Shown: positions 10,353 to 21,098, numbered from the stretch's first letter. The stretch is DNA of 64,000 nucleotides from Argyresthia goedartella (GCA_949825045.1 OX463829.1:1736001-1800000), one strand, 5' to 3'. Program-made: numbers and translations. Notes: generated from the letters alone by a model not told the origin.

Positions 10353-10590
10353 TCCTATTACCGCCAATGTGCAGTAGGTAGTATTGTTACACTCCTTTTA
10401 CCGCCAATGTACAGTAGGTAGTATTGTTACACTCCTATTACCGCCAATGTGCAGTAGGTAGTATTGTTACACTCCTATTACCGCCAATGTGCAGTAGGTA
10501 GTATTGTTACACTCCTATTACCGCCAATGTGCAGTAGGTAGTATTGTTACACTCCTATTACCGCCAATGTGTAGGTAGTATTGATCGCTA
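10353..10590. repeat. tandem repeat, unit 40 bp, six copies
   Basis: CCGCCAATGT recurs at 10361, 10401, 10441, 10481, 10521 and 10561, each followed by GCAGTAGGTAGTATTGTTAC-type sequence. The last copy is shortened by a few bases. Near-identical units suggest recent expansion. Confidence 0.92.
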
Positions 10591-10599
10591 AAAATAATC

Positions 10600-11940
10600 T
10601 TAACTCTATTCCCCAATATTTTTGGTACTCAGCCCAAAAAAACTGGATCCAGAGGAATGAAAGGTAATCGTGGTCTTGTGACGTCATCAGTCTTAGCCTT
10701 GTTTCATTTGTATTTACTGTACAACCCGACCACTAGATATGTGCACCTAGATTCGCGACGTCATTACGGCTTCAAAGGTTATTGCATTGCAGCGAGCTGC
10801 ACTGATAAAGTGACCGAGTTATGAGTAGATTGTTGTCAAAACAACTCGTTGCGTTGACTACGTGATAGTATGTGTTTACGAGCAGAGTACTATCAGCAAA
10901 ATGTCGCCCAGCATACATTAACTTGTGTCTCGCTGTCCTCATGGCCATTTTATAGCCATAAAACCACTTAAGTAACGCTTAAAATGTGGCAAAGTTAATG
11001 TAAAGTAAAGAACTGGGTTAGTTGGTAAAATATTTGTAAGAGAATTTAGTAGGAAACGTTATAAGTAAAAAAGTATGTTTACATAGTTTGATATCTGAAA
11101 ACATATATAAGTTACGAGAAACGTGATTAATTGAAGATTATAAATATTTTTTATCGGTTTATCTTGAAAATTATTAATGATATGATATTCATAATTTTCA
11201 AGATTGATTGTTGATGAAAGTGATAAATTATTCACTTTAATTGATTATTATCAATAATTTCACCTTATTCATGATAAATGTAGTTATTTTCAAAAAATCG
11301 TTCGGTTTACGTCTTTTTCGAGCAAAAGAAGCGGGCGGGCTTGGCGGGAGGGTGCACTGTTGGATTGCATTAATATGAAATGTTATAATATTGTTTCACC
11401 TTTGACCGAAACATTTAATGTTTTTTTATTATTTGCATACGCTCCGCTCCGATACGCTTTGCTTCGCTATAGTTTTGCTTCTTCTAAGTTTTATTCTAAC
11501 CTTACCTATAACCCAATCGAAATTTAGCCACAATCACCTACTCCAGCCCAATTTCTTGTTGGATTATTAATGATAATCAGAAATAGTGATTAATTTCACA
11601 GTATTTATCACATTGATCAAATCATGCAGTAATTATTAGAAAAATCGAGAATTATTAATAATGTTCACATTAATCCTCTGATCGTAACATTTACTATTGG
11701 ATACTTTTCATTTTCAACTTTAAAATGTGGTATTCAAAAGCAAAGAGTGTTGTAAAAACAGACAAGGTCAAGAAATTAGGCCAAAAATATCAGGTTCTAC
11801 TAAAACTGATATGACGTAGAGACACGCCCCCGGCGGCGCGACTGCACTTTGAAGGAGTCGCCTGCCAGCTGATGAATAGCAATTCGAGAGGATGTTATAA
11901 TGCAGTACAATGATATTGAGGCGTTAACTTTGATTTATCA
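10600..11940. other. AT-rich intergenic DNA, no gene seen
   Basis: Short hairpins occur (for example CTTGAAAATTAT...ATAATTTTCAAG at about 11162-11201). No coding frame, SINE head or known element is recognised. Confidence 0.4.
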
Positions 11941-11948
11941 AGGCTTTA

Positions 11949-12589
11949 TCAGAAATACCGAAATGTGTGTTTGTAAGTTTTGTGGGTGTGTGTGTGTGTG
12001 TGTGTTGTATGTGTGGCTAACAGCACAACAACTGAAGGAGTAAGGGGCGGAGTAGGAGGGGACGGAGCAGAGATGTAATTGACAGCTGGCCACCAGCCGC
12101 TGCTGTAGGATGCTGCTCCGAGAGAATAGCCATCTCCGTATGATGATGAGCCTGAGACGTAGGCAGAAGGGCCTATTACATAGGGGGTTGAGCCTAGGCC
12201 GTGGGAAGATGAGTCTTGGCCGTAGGTAGAAGAGCCCAGGTCATATGAAAATGAACCTAGGGTATAGGATGATGAGCCTCGGTCATAGACAGAGGATCCT
12301 AGGCCATAGGGAGATGCTACCAGGCTGTAGGTCAAAAGCGCGTGCAGGCCGCTGCAGATGCCTATCTTTTCCCGAGCTTCACCAGCCACGACCGACGCCA
12401 CAAGACCGCAAAAAGCGAGGATCTTTAACAACGGAATTTTACAGTTCAAGAAATGTTTGTTTCAGATAGTAATTTTATAGCACCACGATATTTTCATTCT
12501 TTATTACGCTGTAACTTATAATATAAGTCCTAAAAAAAATAAACTTAACTACTGTGTTACTTAACTGAGGTACTCACTTTTAGACTCAT
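11949..12589 (-). CDS. gene A: small secreted Ser/Gly/Tyr-rich protein, cuticle-type; possible decaying paralog
   Basis: Two-exon model. Exon 1 is 12578-12589 (ATG, residues MSLK) followed by GTGAGT (12577-12572). Exon 2 starts at 12422 after AG and reads ILAFCGLVASVVAG in phase 0, so residues 1-17 or so form a signal peptide; the whole is about 161 residues. After EAREKIGICSGLH, matching KRG-x-x-SGLH in genes B and D, come short repeats of the type GSSxYxLGS. Paralogs B and D stop right after GWW or GW; here GWW is followed by about 46 extra residues, the last of them (TH)n encoded by a CA/TG microsatellite. The 155-bp intron has a weak pyrimidine tract. It is probably a structural cuticle-like protein; the lost stop and lost processing site suggest decay. 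Function is inference. Confidence 0.6.
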
Positions 12590-12670
12590 TGTTGTGTTTT
12601 GTTTTTGGTAGATGTTGTAATGAAGATGGTAGTTCAGTGCAACATGATTTTGATCTCCAGCAAGTCTAGA

Positions 12671-12677
12671 TTATATA
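12671..12677 (-). promoter_or_regulatory. TATA-like box of gene A
   Basis: TATATAA on the minus strand, about 80 bp upstream of the gene A ATG, at the same relative place as the TATA boxes of genes B-E. Confidence 0.4.
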
Positions 12678-12989
12678 CCCAGTTTCATCTATACGTCATA
12701 ATGTATTTCGAAATATATTGTGAATCGTCACAAAATATACTGTGGTCTGGGTCATGGGATAAATGTTATTATGTACGGATGGAGACATTATCATATAAAT
12801 CGGATTATCTTAACGAATGAGTTCTCATTTTACAAGTTGTCCCAATGTCAAGATCTCCACCTATTCATTCATTGCTACTACATTTTTATAACACTTGGCA
12901 TTGGTACTATACATACATTTCTAGAAACAGTGATCTTGAGTCTCATAATATTTATATGATACTTTCTTAATTAATTAATTTTAGTATGA

Positions 12990-13312
12990 TGATGATGTGA
13001 AGATGGTTATAAGGTGGGACGCCCGCTGAACCTCAGGCGGTTGATGGGTCCTCTATCGTGACTATTTCACCCAACTCTCAGTGTTTGCGCACTGGTTACT
13101 GTTGGATCAACAGATGTCCCTCCCCAAATCCCTAGTGTTTGCCATCTTATGTTTGAATACAATACGCATTCTCCCAAGAGGTGCTGGCTACTTCCCTCCA
13201 AGCCACTGTGAGGGCATGATGGGTCCAGCCCTGTACAGTCCAGTCCTGTATAGTCCAGTCCTATATAGTCCAGTCCTGTACAGTCCAGTCCTGTAGAGTA
13301 GAGGACAAACAC
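12990..13312 (-). pseudogene. R1-like non-LTR ORF2 C-terminal fragment with 15-bp repeats
   Basis: The minus-strand frame contains CPHSGLEGSSQHLLGEC, close to the Cys/His knuckle (C-x-x-C...E-H-L-x-x-C) near the end of R1/I-type ORF2, with one Cys replaced by Ser. Downstream sequence reads VGEIVTIEDPSTA and then a typical 3' tail. Upstream the frame dissolves into a 15-bp tandem array. Confidence 0.5.
13231..13297. repeat. tandem repeat, unit 15 bp, about 4.5 copies
   Basis: TCCTGTACAGTCCAG-type units with C/T variation (TGTACAG, TGTATAG, TATATAG). They give TGLDY/TGLDC pentapeptides on the minus strand. Confidence 0.8.
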
Positions 13313-14318
13313 AAGTCATTCTTCATATAGTCTCGTCTTCAGAACCAAACAAATACCGTGCCTTGGCTGCACCACTATGTTTTTCCTGCAGTAAATAGGT
13401 ATTATTATTTTACCAATGGCTTTTTGAATATACAATGAAATTCCACCGCTGGCTGTCAAAAAGAGCGGCAAATGGAAAAATAATTGACGATTTGTCCCGA
13501 GAGCGGGCTTCGAGTGTATAGGTACTCTGGAAACACTCTAGCAGGCGTGCACATTTCTGCGCTCAAGTTAAGCTACACCATATTTATTTCAGATATCTGA
13601 AAGACTATAGTCGTACTGTCAGGGTAAATCTTACCTTGCCCGACCGGTAGCACCGGAAAATTTAAGGACTAATCGATGCAGCACCGAATATTGTTCAATC
13701 GTACGTTTCCGTTTAATACTCAGCATCAGTTATTGATTTCATACTCGTTGCATATTGTGTGTAACGTTATTTTATAGACGTGCTGCTAAAATGCAATTGT
13801 GAAGTGTATGTATGGTTTCTTCTTACCATGATATTTTTTTTGTTTTCGTTTATTATCTACTCTATAGGGCTTGAAATCAATTTATGAATGCTCGCGTGAT
13901 GAGAGTCAACCAAAGTTTTTTTTGTAAAAGGAAAATATATTTAATTTATCTGCTACATTAAGACATCTGATACATCCGAAATAAGGCGAGCGAGCACAGA
14001 GTAAGTAAATACGTGTACGAGCCTTAATAATAATAGGTGTCTGTTTAGTTTGCAGTGACTTATCACCAGACCTTCAAGTCTTTTAGTATGATACCCAGGG
14101 TGATAATGAGGATGCATCCTTGGTGACATGATAGCGCACACTCTAGTTGCACAACTTTGTCTGTCCTGCCTAGGTTAGCTGGTAGAAATCTCTCTTTAGA
14201 GATAAGCTCGCCTTTGCTCATAAAATGTTTTGTTATCTTCCCATTAATATTTCTGTGCAATAAAGGATATGAATATGAATATAACGTGATGCCAAATATC
14301 TAAGACTCTTATACTATG

Positions 14319-14524
14319 TGATATTTAATTAGCTCACTATATTTTGGGGAATGATAGCACAAATCATGAACAACTTTCCTTAAGAAACATATGGTCGCAA
14401 ATGAAAAAAAAGTGGGTCTCCCACAGTAACTTGTGATCAGCTGATCGGGAAAATGTACTGAGGGACGAATATTTTTGGCGAAAGTTGTTCATATTGATGG
14501 GTACTATCATTCGCCAAAATATGA
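14319..14524. mobile_element. palindromic MITE family Y, degraded copy
   Basis: TTTAATTAGCTCACTATATT, then TTTGGGGAATGATAG, then GAACAACTTTCC on the left, mirrored on the right by GAAAGTTGTTCAT and CTATCATTCGCCAAAATAT. The better copy is at 46977-47231. The right terminus is lost. Confidence 0.75.
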
Positions 14525-14531
14525 TGAAAAT

Positions 14532-15100
14532 TCAATTCAATTCAAATGATGAAATGTCGACCTAGCAGGCGTAGTAGAGTCTAGATAGAGCTGACAAGGC
14601 AAGGCATCAATCCACTCCACACATAGCCTCCGTACTCAATAAGATAGCTAAAAAAACGTATCATGATTCTAAAAGTGAGTATCAATCGTTACACTTTTTC
14701 CAAGCTTGTATCATTCCATTAACTCAAAGCCTAAGAGATTACCTTACATTTAAATTGTGACAAATATGTCAAATCAACATGATTCATTATTTGGGTATTT
14801 TGTAATCCGTTTCTTTTTGGTTGAAAAGTAATCTAAATGATTAGCAAATTCCTTAGTTTCTACCATTATTTGCCATAAAAAAGATTATTCAAACGCCAAA
14901 TACTTAATGCCTAACCTAAATTTGACCTTCATCGCCGCATCATTGTCATTGAACAATCATTGTCTATCGGAATAGGTCCTCTGTTTAGTCTGAGTGGCCC
15001 TTAATCTAATTGAATTGATTTGAAGGAGATAGTAAAAGTTTCGAAACGTCTGCTGGTAGATTTTGCTGATCTCTGCATTTGCGGTCGTTTTTTTTTAAGT
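14532..15100. other. no gene seen
   Basis: AT-rich unique-looking sequence between the family Y MITE and the 3' end of the next retrotransposon copy. Confidence 0.4.
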
Positions 15101-15128
15101 TCTTTATTACTTTAGATATTTACATATA

Positions 15129-15358
15129 CACTGACGAGCAATGAAAAAGTTCCACCCACAAAATGCCGACAAACACCTTAATATCTCCTAAAACATAGAA
15201 CCTAGTTTCATAAATTAAAAAGTATTTTTTTAATTGGTAATATTCTGATGCGCTGTTAAATGTACTTCAATATTGCAGACGGGGTCATTAAGCTAGCCTT
15301 TCCCGTTTAGGAGTAATTTGGTGCTATGTCACTGGAACTTTTTCATTGCTCGTCAGTG
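15129..15358. mobile_element. 230-bp MITE with 26-bp perfect terminal repeats, TA target
   Basis: The ends are exact 26-bp inverted repeats (15129-15154, 15333-15358; outer bases CACTGACGAGCAATG). They are flanked by TA on both sides. The tail of the sister copy at 29930 reads straight through with one TA, which proves the insertion and its boundaries. Non-autonomous Tc1/mariner type is inferred from TA and the terminal repeats. Confidence 0.9.
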
Positions 15359-15822
15359 TACTTAGCAAACGTCATTTTTTGCCTGTTCTCTACATTGGAC
15401 CACTGTGGGAGAAGAAGGGCGTAGAAACTCCCACAGATTGATTTTTAGATCTCTTTTAAAAACTGGTTGTGCTTAGCTAATACATATTACAATATTAATT
15501 ATTATGATTAATAAGCATGACAAATAATTACAAAATGATTAACAGCAAGGAATGTATTAAGCTACATTACATATACAGTCCCGTCATTTAAATAGTCTTG
15601 AACATCGTAATATCCCTTTTTCGACAAAGTCGCTTTTAAAATTGTATCTTATTGTAGTAGAGAATGCACTGACCCTTGAAAATATTGCTACCCTTCGCGA
15701 GTCTTAACTGGGGCGCAACTAGTCTATGATTATTTCATAGGTAAACATTACAGCGACAAGTTTGGAAAATGTTGTAAGGTTCTTGCGTACATACATTATA
15801 TTTTCCAAAATAAATTGACTAG

Positions 15823-16175
15823 CTACAGTTGTATGTCAATTTCTTTAAAAAGCTCTCTTAAGGAATCTGTTCGTTTTAAATTATAAATTGCTCGAATAGC
15901 TCTTGGCGCTAATATAGAACCTTGTGGAACGCCAATTTTTACACCCGATCTATCAGATTTAACGCCGTTTAATTGTGCCTTTTGAATTATATTGCTTAGG
16001 TATGATCTTAGTGGATCCAACGCTTTATTTCTAACTCCGTAATGATTTAATTTCATTAATAGCGTCTTATGATCAACACAACACGATAGTCGATTTACTC
16101 CTAGTGAAACCGTATTGTTTGGCGTGGAGTTGTTTTGTACGGTTGAAGTATTTTTATATATTTGATTGAGTATAA
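15823..16175 (-). pseudogene. reverse transcriptase remnant with in-frame deletion
   Basis: KLNHYGVRNKALDPL, then GVPQGSILA joined directly to RAIRAIYNLKRTDSL. In the sister copy (28640-29190) these are separated by about 175 residues including the FADD active site. The deletion happens to keep the frame. Confidence 0.85.
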
Positions 16176-16204
16176 TCTTTGTACATCATCTGAAACTAAC
16201 TCTC

Positions 16205-16548
16205 GCCGTCGCCGAATCAGCCCAGGTCTCTCACCTCAGTGTAGCGCTGCATCGGGAACCCGTCAATTCGGTATTGATGGAGTCGAGGTGACTGCGCTCC
16301 GGTAAATGATATAACTTGGCACTTTGGCATAAAAAACAATTGGTTCTTAGTGCTCCAGGCCAGCACCCTATCAATATCCTGTTACAATTTTAGACAGTCG
16401 GAGCCATCCTCAATACTAAGGATCAATTTAAGATCGTCAGTAAAGAGAAGGCATTCCGATGCCTTTAATACTTCGGGGAGATCGTTATTTATTACTTTGA
16501 ACTCAAGGGGTCCCAAATTGCTACCCTGACTTACTCCCTGTTATCGTG
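16205..16548 (-). pseudogene. second non-LTR reverse transcriptase fragment
   Basis: Minus strand reads INNDLPEVLKASECLLF-TDDLKLIL and later QDIDRVLAWSTKNQLFF: the motif C region, with FADD changed to FTDD, plus motif D. At least one stop interrupts it. It belongs to a different subfamily from the neighbouring copy and is closer to the 21-24 kb element (INDLPNVVETAECLMFADDL). Confidence 0.7.
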
Positions 16549-16984
16549 ATCAAGGCTGGACTCAGGCAAGACTCAGGCAATGCTGCTCGGTCAAAATAAC
16601 AGTGCACCTAATTTTGTGACGTCAATATTACGGTCTCGCGAGGTGCATTGTATGTATGTTTTGTTTAAACTCGCGCCCTTTAAATTGGCTATGATTTCCT
16701 TACTCTATTTAAGGCACATATAACGTTGACTCTATCCTCACTAGGATAAATTGTGTAGTGGAGACCAGTATACTTCAATAGTACAAAATCAACCAAACAC
16801 AACCGCTACTCACCTAATACATCGGTACTGACATATACTAGTATGTATAATATCCATAAATACAAAAAAAAACAGACACAATGAGATTTTACTGTTTTAA
16901 TCTATTACATCATGATTAAAACATCACAAGCTCCAGACCGTGAATGACTAGTTATCACAATGAAATCAGGCACTCTCCAAATAT

Positions 16985-18290
16985 CTACCACCAGCCCTTA
17001 CTATACCCGGCTCCCGAGCTATAAGCAGGAACAACTTGCTTAACAATCACCTCCCTAGGTACCGACACCAGTTTGTTCACCTTGACCAATTTACTCACGG
17101 TCACAACTTTTGGAACATTCACGATTTTCTTAACTGCGATGACTCGAGTAGCGGGCCTAGCTTGGACGGAGTGAGATAGAGAGTGGCTAGAGTAAGACGG
17201 ACTGTAGCTGGAGGAAGAGATTGAGGGGGAGTGAGATGGAGAGTGACTAGAGTAAGACGGACTGTAGCTGGAGGAAGAGATTGAGGGGGAGTGAAATAGA
17301 GAGTGGCTAGAGTAAGACGGACTGTAACTGGAGGAAGAAATTGAGGGGGAGTAAGATAGAGAGTGACTAGAGTAAGACGGACTGTAACTGGAGGAAGAAA
17401 TTGAGGGTGAGTGAGATAGAGAGTGACTAGAGTAAGTTGGACTGTTACTAGAACTGAAGTATGAAGGACTGTAACTAGAAGAAGTTGAAATCGCGGGAGC
17501 GTAGCTCTGAGTTGGGTAACTGTGGCTCACTGATGGAGCAGCGTAAGATGGGCTGGCATGGCTTACAGCAGGGTAGTAGCTGGCAGTACCAGCAGTAACC
17601 ACTGGCAAACTTGTAGCTGAGAATGTAACAGGCGCACTTGAGTATGACGGAGAATAGCTTTGACCGACGAAAGACGCCGCAGGGTAACTCAGAGCTGGAG
17701 CATAGTTATATCCAGCTGAGCTGTGACTTCCCGCTGAGGCGTAGTGATGACCCAAGCTACTTCCGGCTGGTGCATAGTTATAACCAGCTGAGCTGTGAAT
17801 CCCGGAGTGATGTCCTAAGTTTAAACTAGTAGCAGCTGAAGCCCGGCTAGAAGTTGCATAGTTGTTTCCGGATCCGTGAAATGCAGGTGCGTAGTTGTAC
17901 CCTCCTGAAGGACTATGAAGACCGCTTAACACACCACGCTTGTGACGACTCGCTTCTGAAGAAGCTATGGCCAGAGCGCACAACGTTAACACCTGAAATA
18001 CATAAATTATTTTTATAAGGTCCCTGTGGCTGATTATGAGTTTATTTCAATGTTACTTGGTTTTTGATTGAAGTTGATGGAATGCAGATTGCTCGTAGAT
18101 TGTATCCACTATAACTAGAGGGGATTCGCTATCACTTTTAGATAAATGCTATTAACTTGTCATTGCACTTTTGGTTCAATAGAACAGTTTTTATAGTTAT
18201 CATAGTTATGAAGAGTAGAAATACCTCTATTAAACTGGACTTAATAATAAAATTAATCCCTTTACAACAAATACTTACAAAGACTCTCAT
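16985..18290 (-). CDS. gene B: secreted Ser/Tyr/His-rich repeat protein, cuticle-type
   Basis: Exon 1 is 18279-18290 (ATG, MRVF) followed by GTAAGT; exon 2 starts at 17992 after TTTCAG and continues in phase 0 as VLTLCALAIASSEA, giving about 339 residues. The signal peptide is about residues 1-18, then SRHKR, an R-x-K-R processing site, then GVLSGLHS. The middle has GYNYAPA repeats and about 4.5 copies of a 20-residue Ser-rich unit (YSPSYSSHSLSHSPSISSSS type; 60-bp DNA repeat at about 17165-17450). The C-terminal 60 residues differ: a Val/Lys-rich stretch (KKIVNVPKVVTVSKLVKV) ending GWW and a stop. The layout fits extracellular exoskeleton proteins. No chitin-binding R&R motif is seen, so chitin binding is not claimed. 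The intron is 286 bp. Confidence 0.85.
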
Positions 18291-18339
18291 AGTTTCGCAA
18301 GATAGATGTCAACTGTTGCCCGTTCCTACTAATGATCAC

Positions 18340-18347
18340 ATTTTATA
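18340..18347 (-). promoter_or_regulatory. TATA box of gene B
   Basis: TATAAAAT on the minus strand 50 bp upstream of the gene B ATG, implying a 5' UTR of about 25 nt. Confidence 0.7.
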
Positions 18348-18359
18348 GCCAATTATTGA

Positions 18360-19010
18360 ATAGATTTTGAAACCGTCCTCGCGACAAACTTAACACATTA
18401 ATTCTTAGGTTATAATTCCTAATAAATTCAGAGATGTTGAGTTCACCTCGGGGCGTCGTGAACCTTCGACCATGTGATTGTATGTTCATGTAAGTCGCCA
18501 CCATTATCCTGGGAGAAGTATCATCTGCCTCAGAGCTTCTCAACCATCCAGGCCTTCTGGTCCAGCTTATGAAAGAGTTCGTATGGCTGAATTAGTAGAA
18601 TAATTGCAGGATATATGTACAAGGGCTCGCAGGATCCATTGATGCGATTTGCGGTACTCACCGCATGGCCTCGTTCTCCCCATTTCCAACTTGTTATTTT
18701 GTGCTGTCTGCTTGCATATCTTTGATTTCCCACTTGTTTTGCTATTTATTTCTCTTTGATGTGCCTCATGTATTGTGACAGTTGAGTAAACGTGCTTTCT
18801 GTTCTATTTTACTCTAAGTTGTGCTAAGTGCAGACGTTCGTTATCCTCCTGGAATGAAATCTTAGGTGTATGAGTCGCTGCAATACCTATTAGCATATGC
18901 TTGCATCCTGTCACTATTCGATGCACAACGCCTGGACCTGATTTCGAGGCATCGCGAATTTGAAACTCATGCCATGTTAATAAAATTCAAAATCTATAAA
19001 GGGCAAGTGA
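18360..19010. other. upstream region of gene B; no gene seen
   Basis: No open frame with family resemblance. It would hold the regulatory DNA of gene B, but no element is identified. Confidence 0.35.
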
Positions 19011-19011
19011 C

Positions 19012-19120
19012 ATCAAGTTCAAAGACAAATTCCTTTATTACTGTAGATATTTGCATATACTTAGCAAACGTCATTTCTTATCTTTTCTCTACATTGGACC
19101 TCATGGAGAAGAAATAGCTG
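19012..19120 (-). mobile_element. CR1-like 3'-end scrap
   Basis: CTTTATTACTGTAGATATTT, CATATACTTAGCAAACGTCA, then TTCTCTACATTGGACC match the 3' terminus of the 26.6-30.0 kb family in reverse. A typical extreme 5' truncation. Confidence 0.75.
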
Positions 19121-19799
19121 TCATCAGGCGTTGAGAGGTAATATAATGTCTAATTGCGATTTTACCTCAGTTTAGGCAACAAATCAAAACAACCATAGCC
19201 CCCCAGGCTTTTCAGCGAGTTCACGTTTCCCCGTTACATCTTCTTAAGTTAGAACTTCTACATTAACTATTGCTTAATATTCCACTTTCACTTATTAAAT
19301 TCATTATTTAAATTTGATATTTAGGTCAACTGATTTCGTAACCTATTTTTGTTCACACTTGAATCGTGAATCGGGTCGCGAATCGCATCCGCTTGCGCAT
19401 ACACCTATTTCTATTCGCTCTGCAATAATTGCCAACAAATTCTGTATAAACGTTAACTTCAATTCAAAATTATACACCATTCTATAGTGCTTCCCAGTGG
19501 CCTCAAAACTGTGATATTCCCAAGTACCAGTTGTCAGTGGCCACCTCAGAAACATCATCAGAAGATCCAAAAATCCTCCGAATAACCGTCGGTAAACAGC
19601 TGAGCAAGTACATCATTCGCTGTTGTCGTGCGCGGCCAGTGACCTCGTTTCTCTCGCCCGCTCTTGCGCCGTACAGCGCGGTGCAGCTGCCTCTGTCTCG
19701 CACGCCTGCGAATCACGGAGCTTGAGTCACGCGACTGCGTCATCAGCATAGGAGCGCGCGCGACCATCTCTCAGCACTGATACCTGTACGTGAGTCACC

Positions 19800-21098
19800 A
19801 TGAACTGTACTGCTTGTAATAAGCAGATAAGAGACAATGAGCTGCTTCAATGCCGAGCCTGTCGGGCAACATATCACTACCAATGCCTAGGTATAGATGA
19901 CATATCTTATGTGGGTAATATAGGTACACTGAGGGAAAAATGGGAATGTTCCTTTTGCCAGAACATTACTAGGCGAACTCAAAGGAATGATAACACCCCT
20001 GTTCGCAAACAGATTGACACCACTGAGAATGACGGGACCACTAATTCCACTAATACCGCATATATTCTTAATATGTCAAATAATATGTCATGTGATGAGT
20101 CATTAAACGGCACTTCCTCCACGGCTGGGGAGGTCTCTAAACTCGATCACAGTTGCTTCATGGTCGCTAACTACCAACAGCAGCTACTACTCCCGATAAC
20201 TACAGAGAGTGTGCCCATACGTGGGCCAGTAACTGTAGGAAATATGACCCTAGAAGAGTTCTCTGGTGTTTTGGACTCAAGATTGGCGGGTGTCCTGGAC
20301 AAAAAATTAAGCGAGATATCGCTCGCCATGTCTAGGGAACTTAGTACAGCCTGTACACAACTTAAAACTGAATTTTTAGAGGCTACAGACACCATGGCAG
20401 TTAAGCTCAAAGCCATTGAGAAGCGAGTAGGGGATCTTGAAAAGGAGAACAAAAAGCTGCGATCGGAATTTGCCGTATTGGTAACTAGACAGGAAAGCGC
20501 CCCTCCACCATGCGCCACCTACTCCGCGTCGGCTAAAGCTACCACTGCCACCGCCGCCGCCGCCCCGCCTGCAGCCGCGGGGGGCCGAGTGGGGGCCTCC
20601 ACGTCGGGGCCGCGTCTACCTCGCGATGACCGCCGTGTGCCACCAGGGATCCAGCCTAAGTCCGCCATCAGCCCTTGTGATACGGCCGAAATACCACTGC
20701 CGTCGGCACTTGGGGCCGAAGTAACACAAAACGAGGGGGATTGGACGACCGTAAATAGGCGTACCCGCCGTCGGCCATCAAATGTCATCAGGGGAACTGC
20801 GGCGCCTGGTTCTACAGTACTAGAAGCAGCTGAAAGAAAGTCCTACCTGCATTTATACTATGTGAAAGCGGGTACTGGGGTGGAAAGAATAGTAGAACAT
20901 CTCAAAACTATCTGCCCGACGGATAGTTGTACTGTGGAAGCGCTTAAGCCGAGGGGAGATTACGCTTCATTCAAGCTGGGAGTACCATCCAAAAAAGTCG
21001 CCGACTACATGTCTGTTGAGCACTGGACTGAAGACGTGCATATAAAACCATGGCAGTCTGGGTTTCGAAAGTCGCAAGAAAAAACCCACCCACACTAA
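19800..21098 (+). CDS. retrotransposon ORF1: PHD finger, coiled coil, FP-like C-terminal domain
   Basis: 432 residues from ATG 19800. Residues 3-53 form a Cys4-His-Cys3 PHD-type finger (C3, C6, C18, C21, H26, C29, C50, C53). Residues about 150-225 (LDSRLAGVLDKKLSEISLAM onward, then KAIEKRVGDLEKENKKLRSE) are a coiled coil. An Ala/Pro-rich linker follows. The final about 80 residues (YVKAGTGVERIVEHLKTICP, FKLGVPSKKVADYM, WTEDVHIKPW) resemble the FP-type C-terminal domain common in insect non-LTR ORF1 proteins. The product would bind element RNA and act as a particle component or chaperone. PHD-bearing ORF1 proteins are known from CR1-group elements. No premature stops. Confidence 0.88.
   Translation: MNCTACNKQIRDNELLQCRACRATYHYQCLGIDDISYVGNIGTLREKWECSFCQNITRRTQRNDNTPVRKQIDTTENDGTTNSTNTAYILNMSNNMSCDESLNGTSSTAGEVSKLDHSCFMVANYQQQLLLPITTESVPIRGPVTVGNMTLEEFSGVLDSRLAGVLDKKLSEISLAMSRELSTACTQLKTEFLEATDTMAVKLKAIEKRVGDLEKENKKLRSEFAVLVTRQESAPPPCATYSASAKATTATAAAAPPAAAGGRVGASTSGPRLPRDDRRVPPGIQPKSAISPCDTAEIPLPSALGAEVTQNEGDWTTVNRRTRRRPSNVIRGTAAPGSTVLEAAERKSYLHLYYVKAGTGVERIVEHLKTICPTDSCTVEALKPRGDYASFKLGVPSKKVADYMSVEHWTEDVHIKPWQSGFRKSQEKTHPH

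Larger units (their letters stand above)
15105..16175 (-). mobile_element. CR1-like retrotransposon, 5'-truncated, two internal deletions, MITE insert
   Basis: Read on the minus strand it matches the plus copy at 28300-29960: GATTATACTCAATC (near 16170), RT fragments, then 3' UTR with CTCCCACAGTGGTCCAATGT and the terminal GTAAATATCT...AAAGTA-like tail near 15110. Compared with that copy it lacks about 100 bp near 16090 and about 530 bp near 15908. A 230-bp MITE splits the tail. Confidence 0.85.

Noticed and set aside
10353..10590. CRISPR array
   Set aside because: Units are contiguous identical 40-mers without variable spacers, in a eukaryotic context.
12423..12449. Non-ATG start of gene A at 12449
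   Set aside because: The codons before 12422 lie in the intron; ATG exon 12578-12589 gives a better model parallel to genes B and D.
16985..17992. Chitin-binding R&R-type cuticle protein assignment for gene B
   Set aside because: No R&R consensus is visible; only repeat composition and gene build support a cuticle role, so a named family is not assigned.
20171..20788. Minus-strand frames of 89-115 codons
   Set aside because: Antisense shadows of the GC-rich ORF1.
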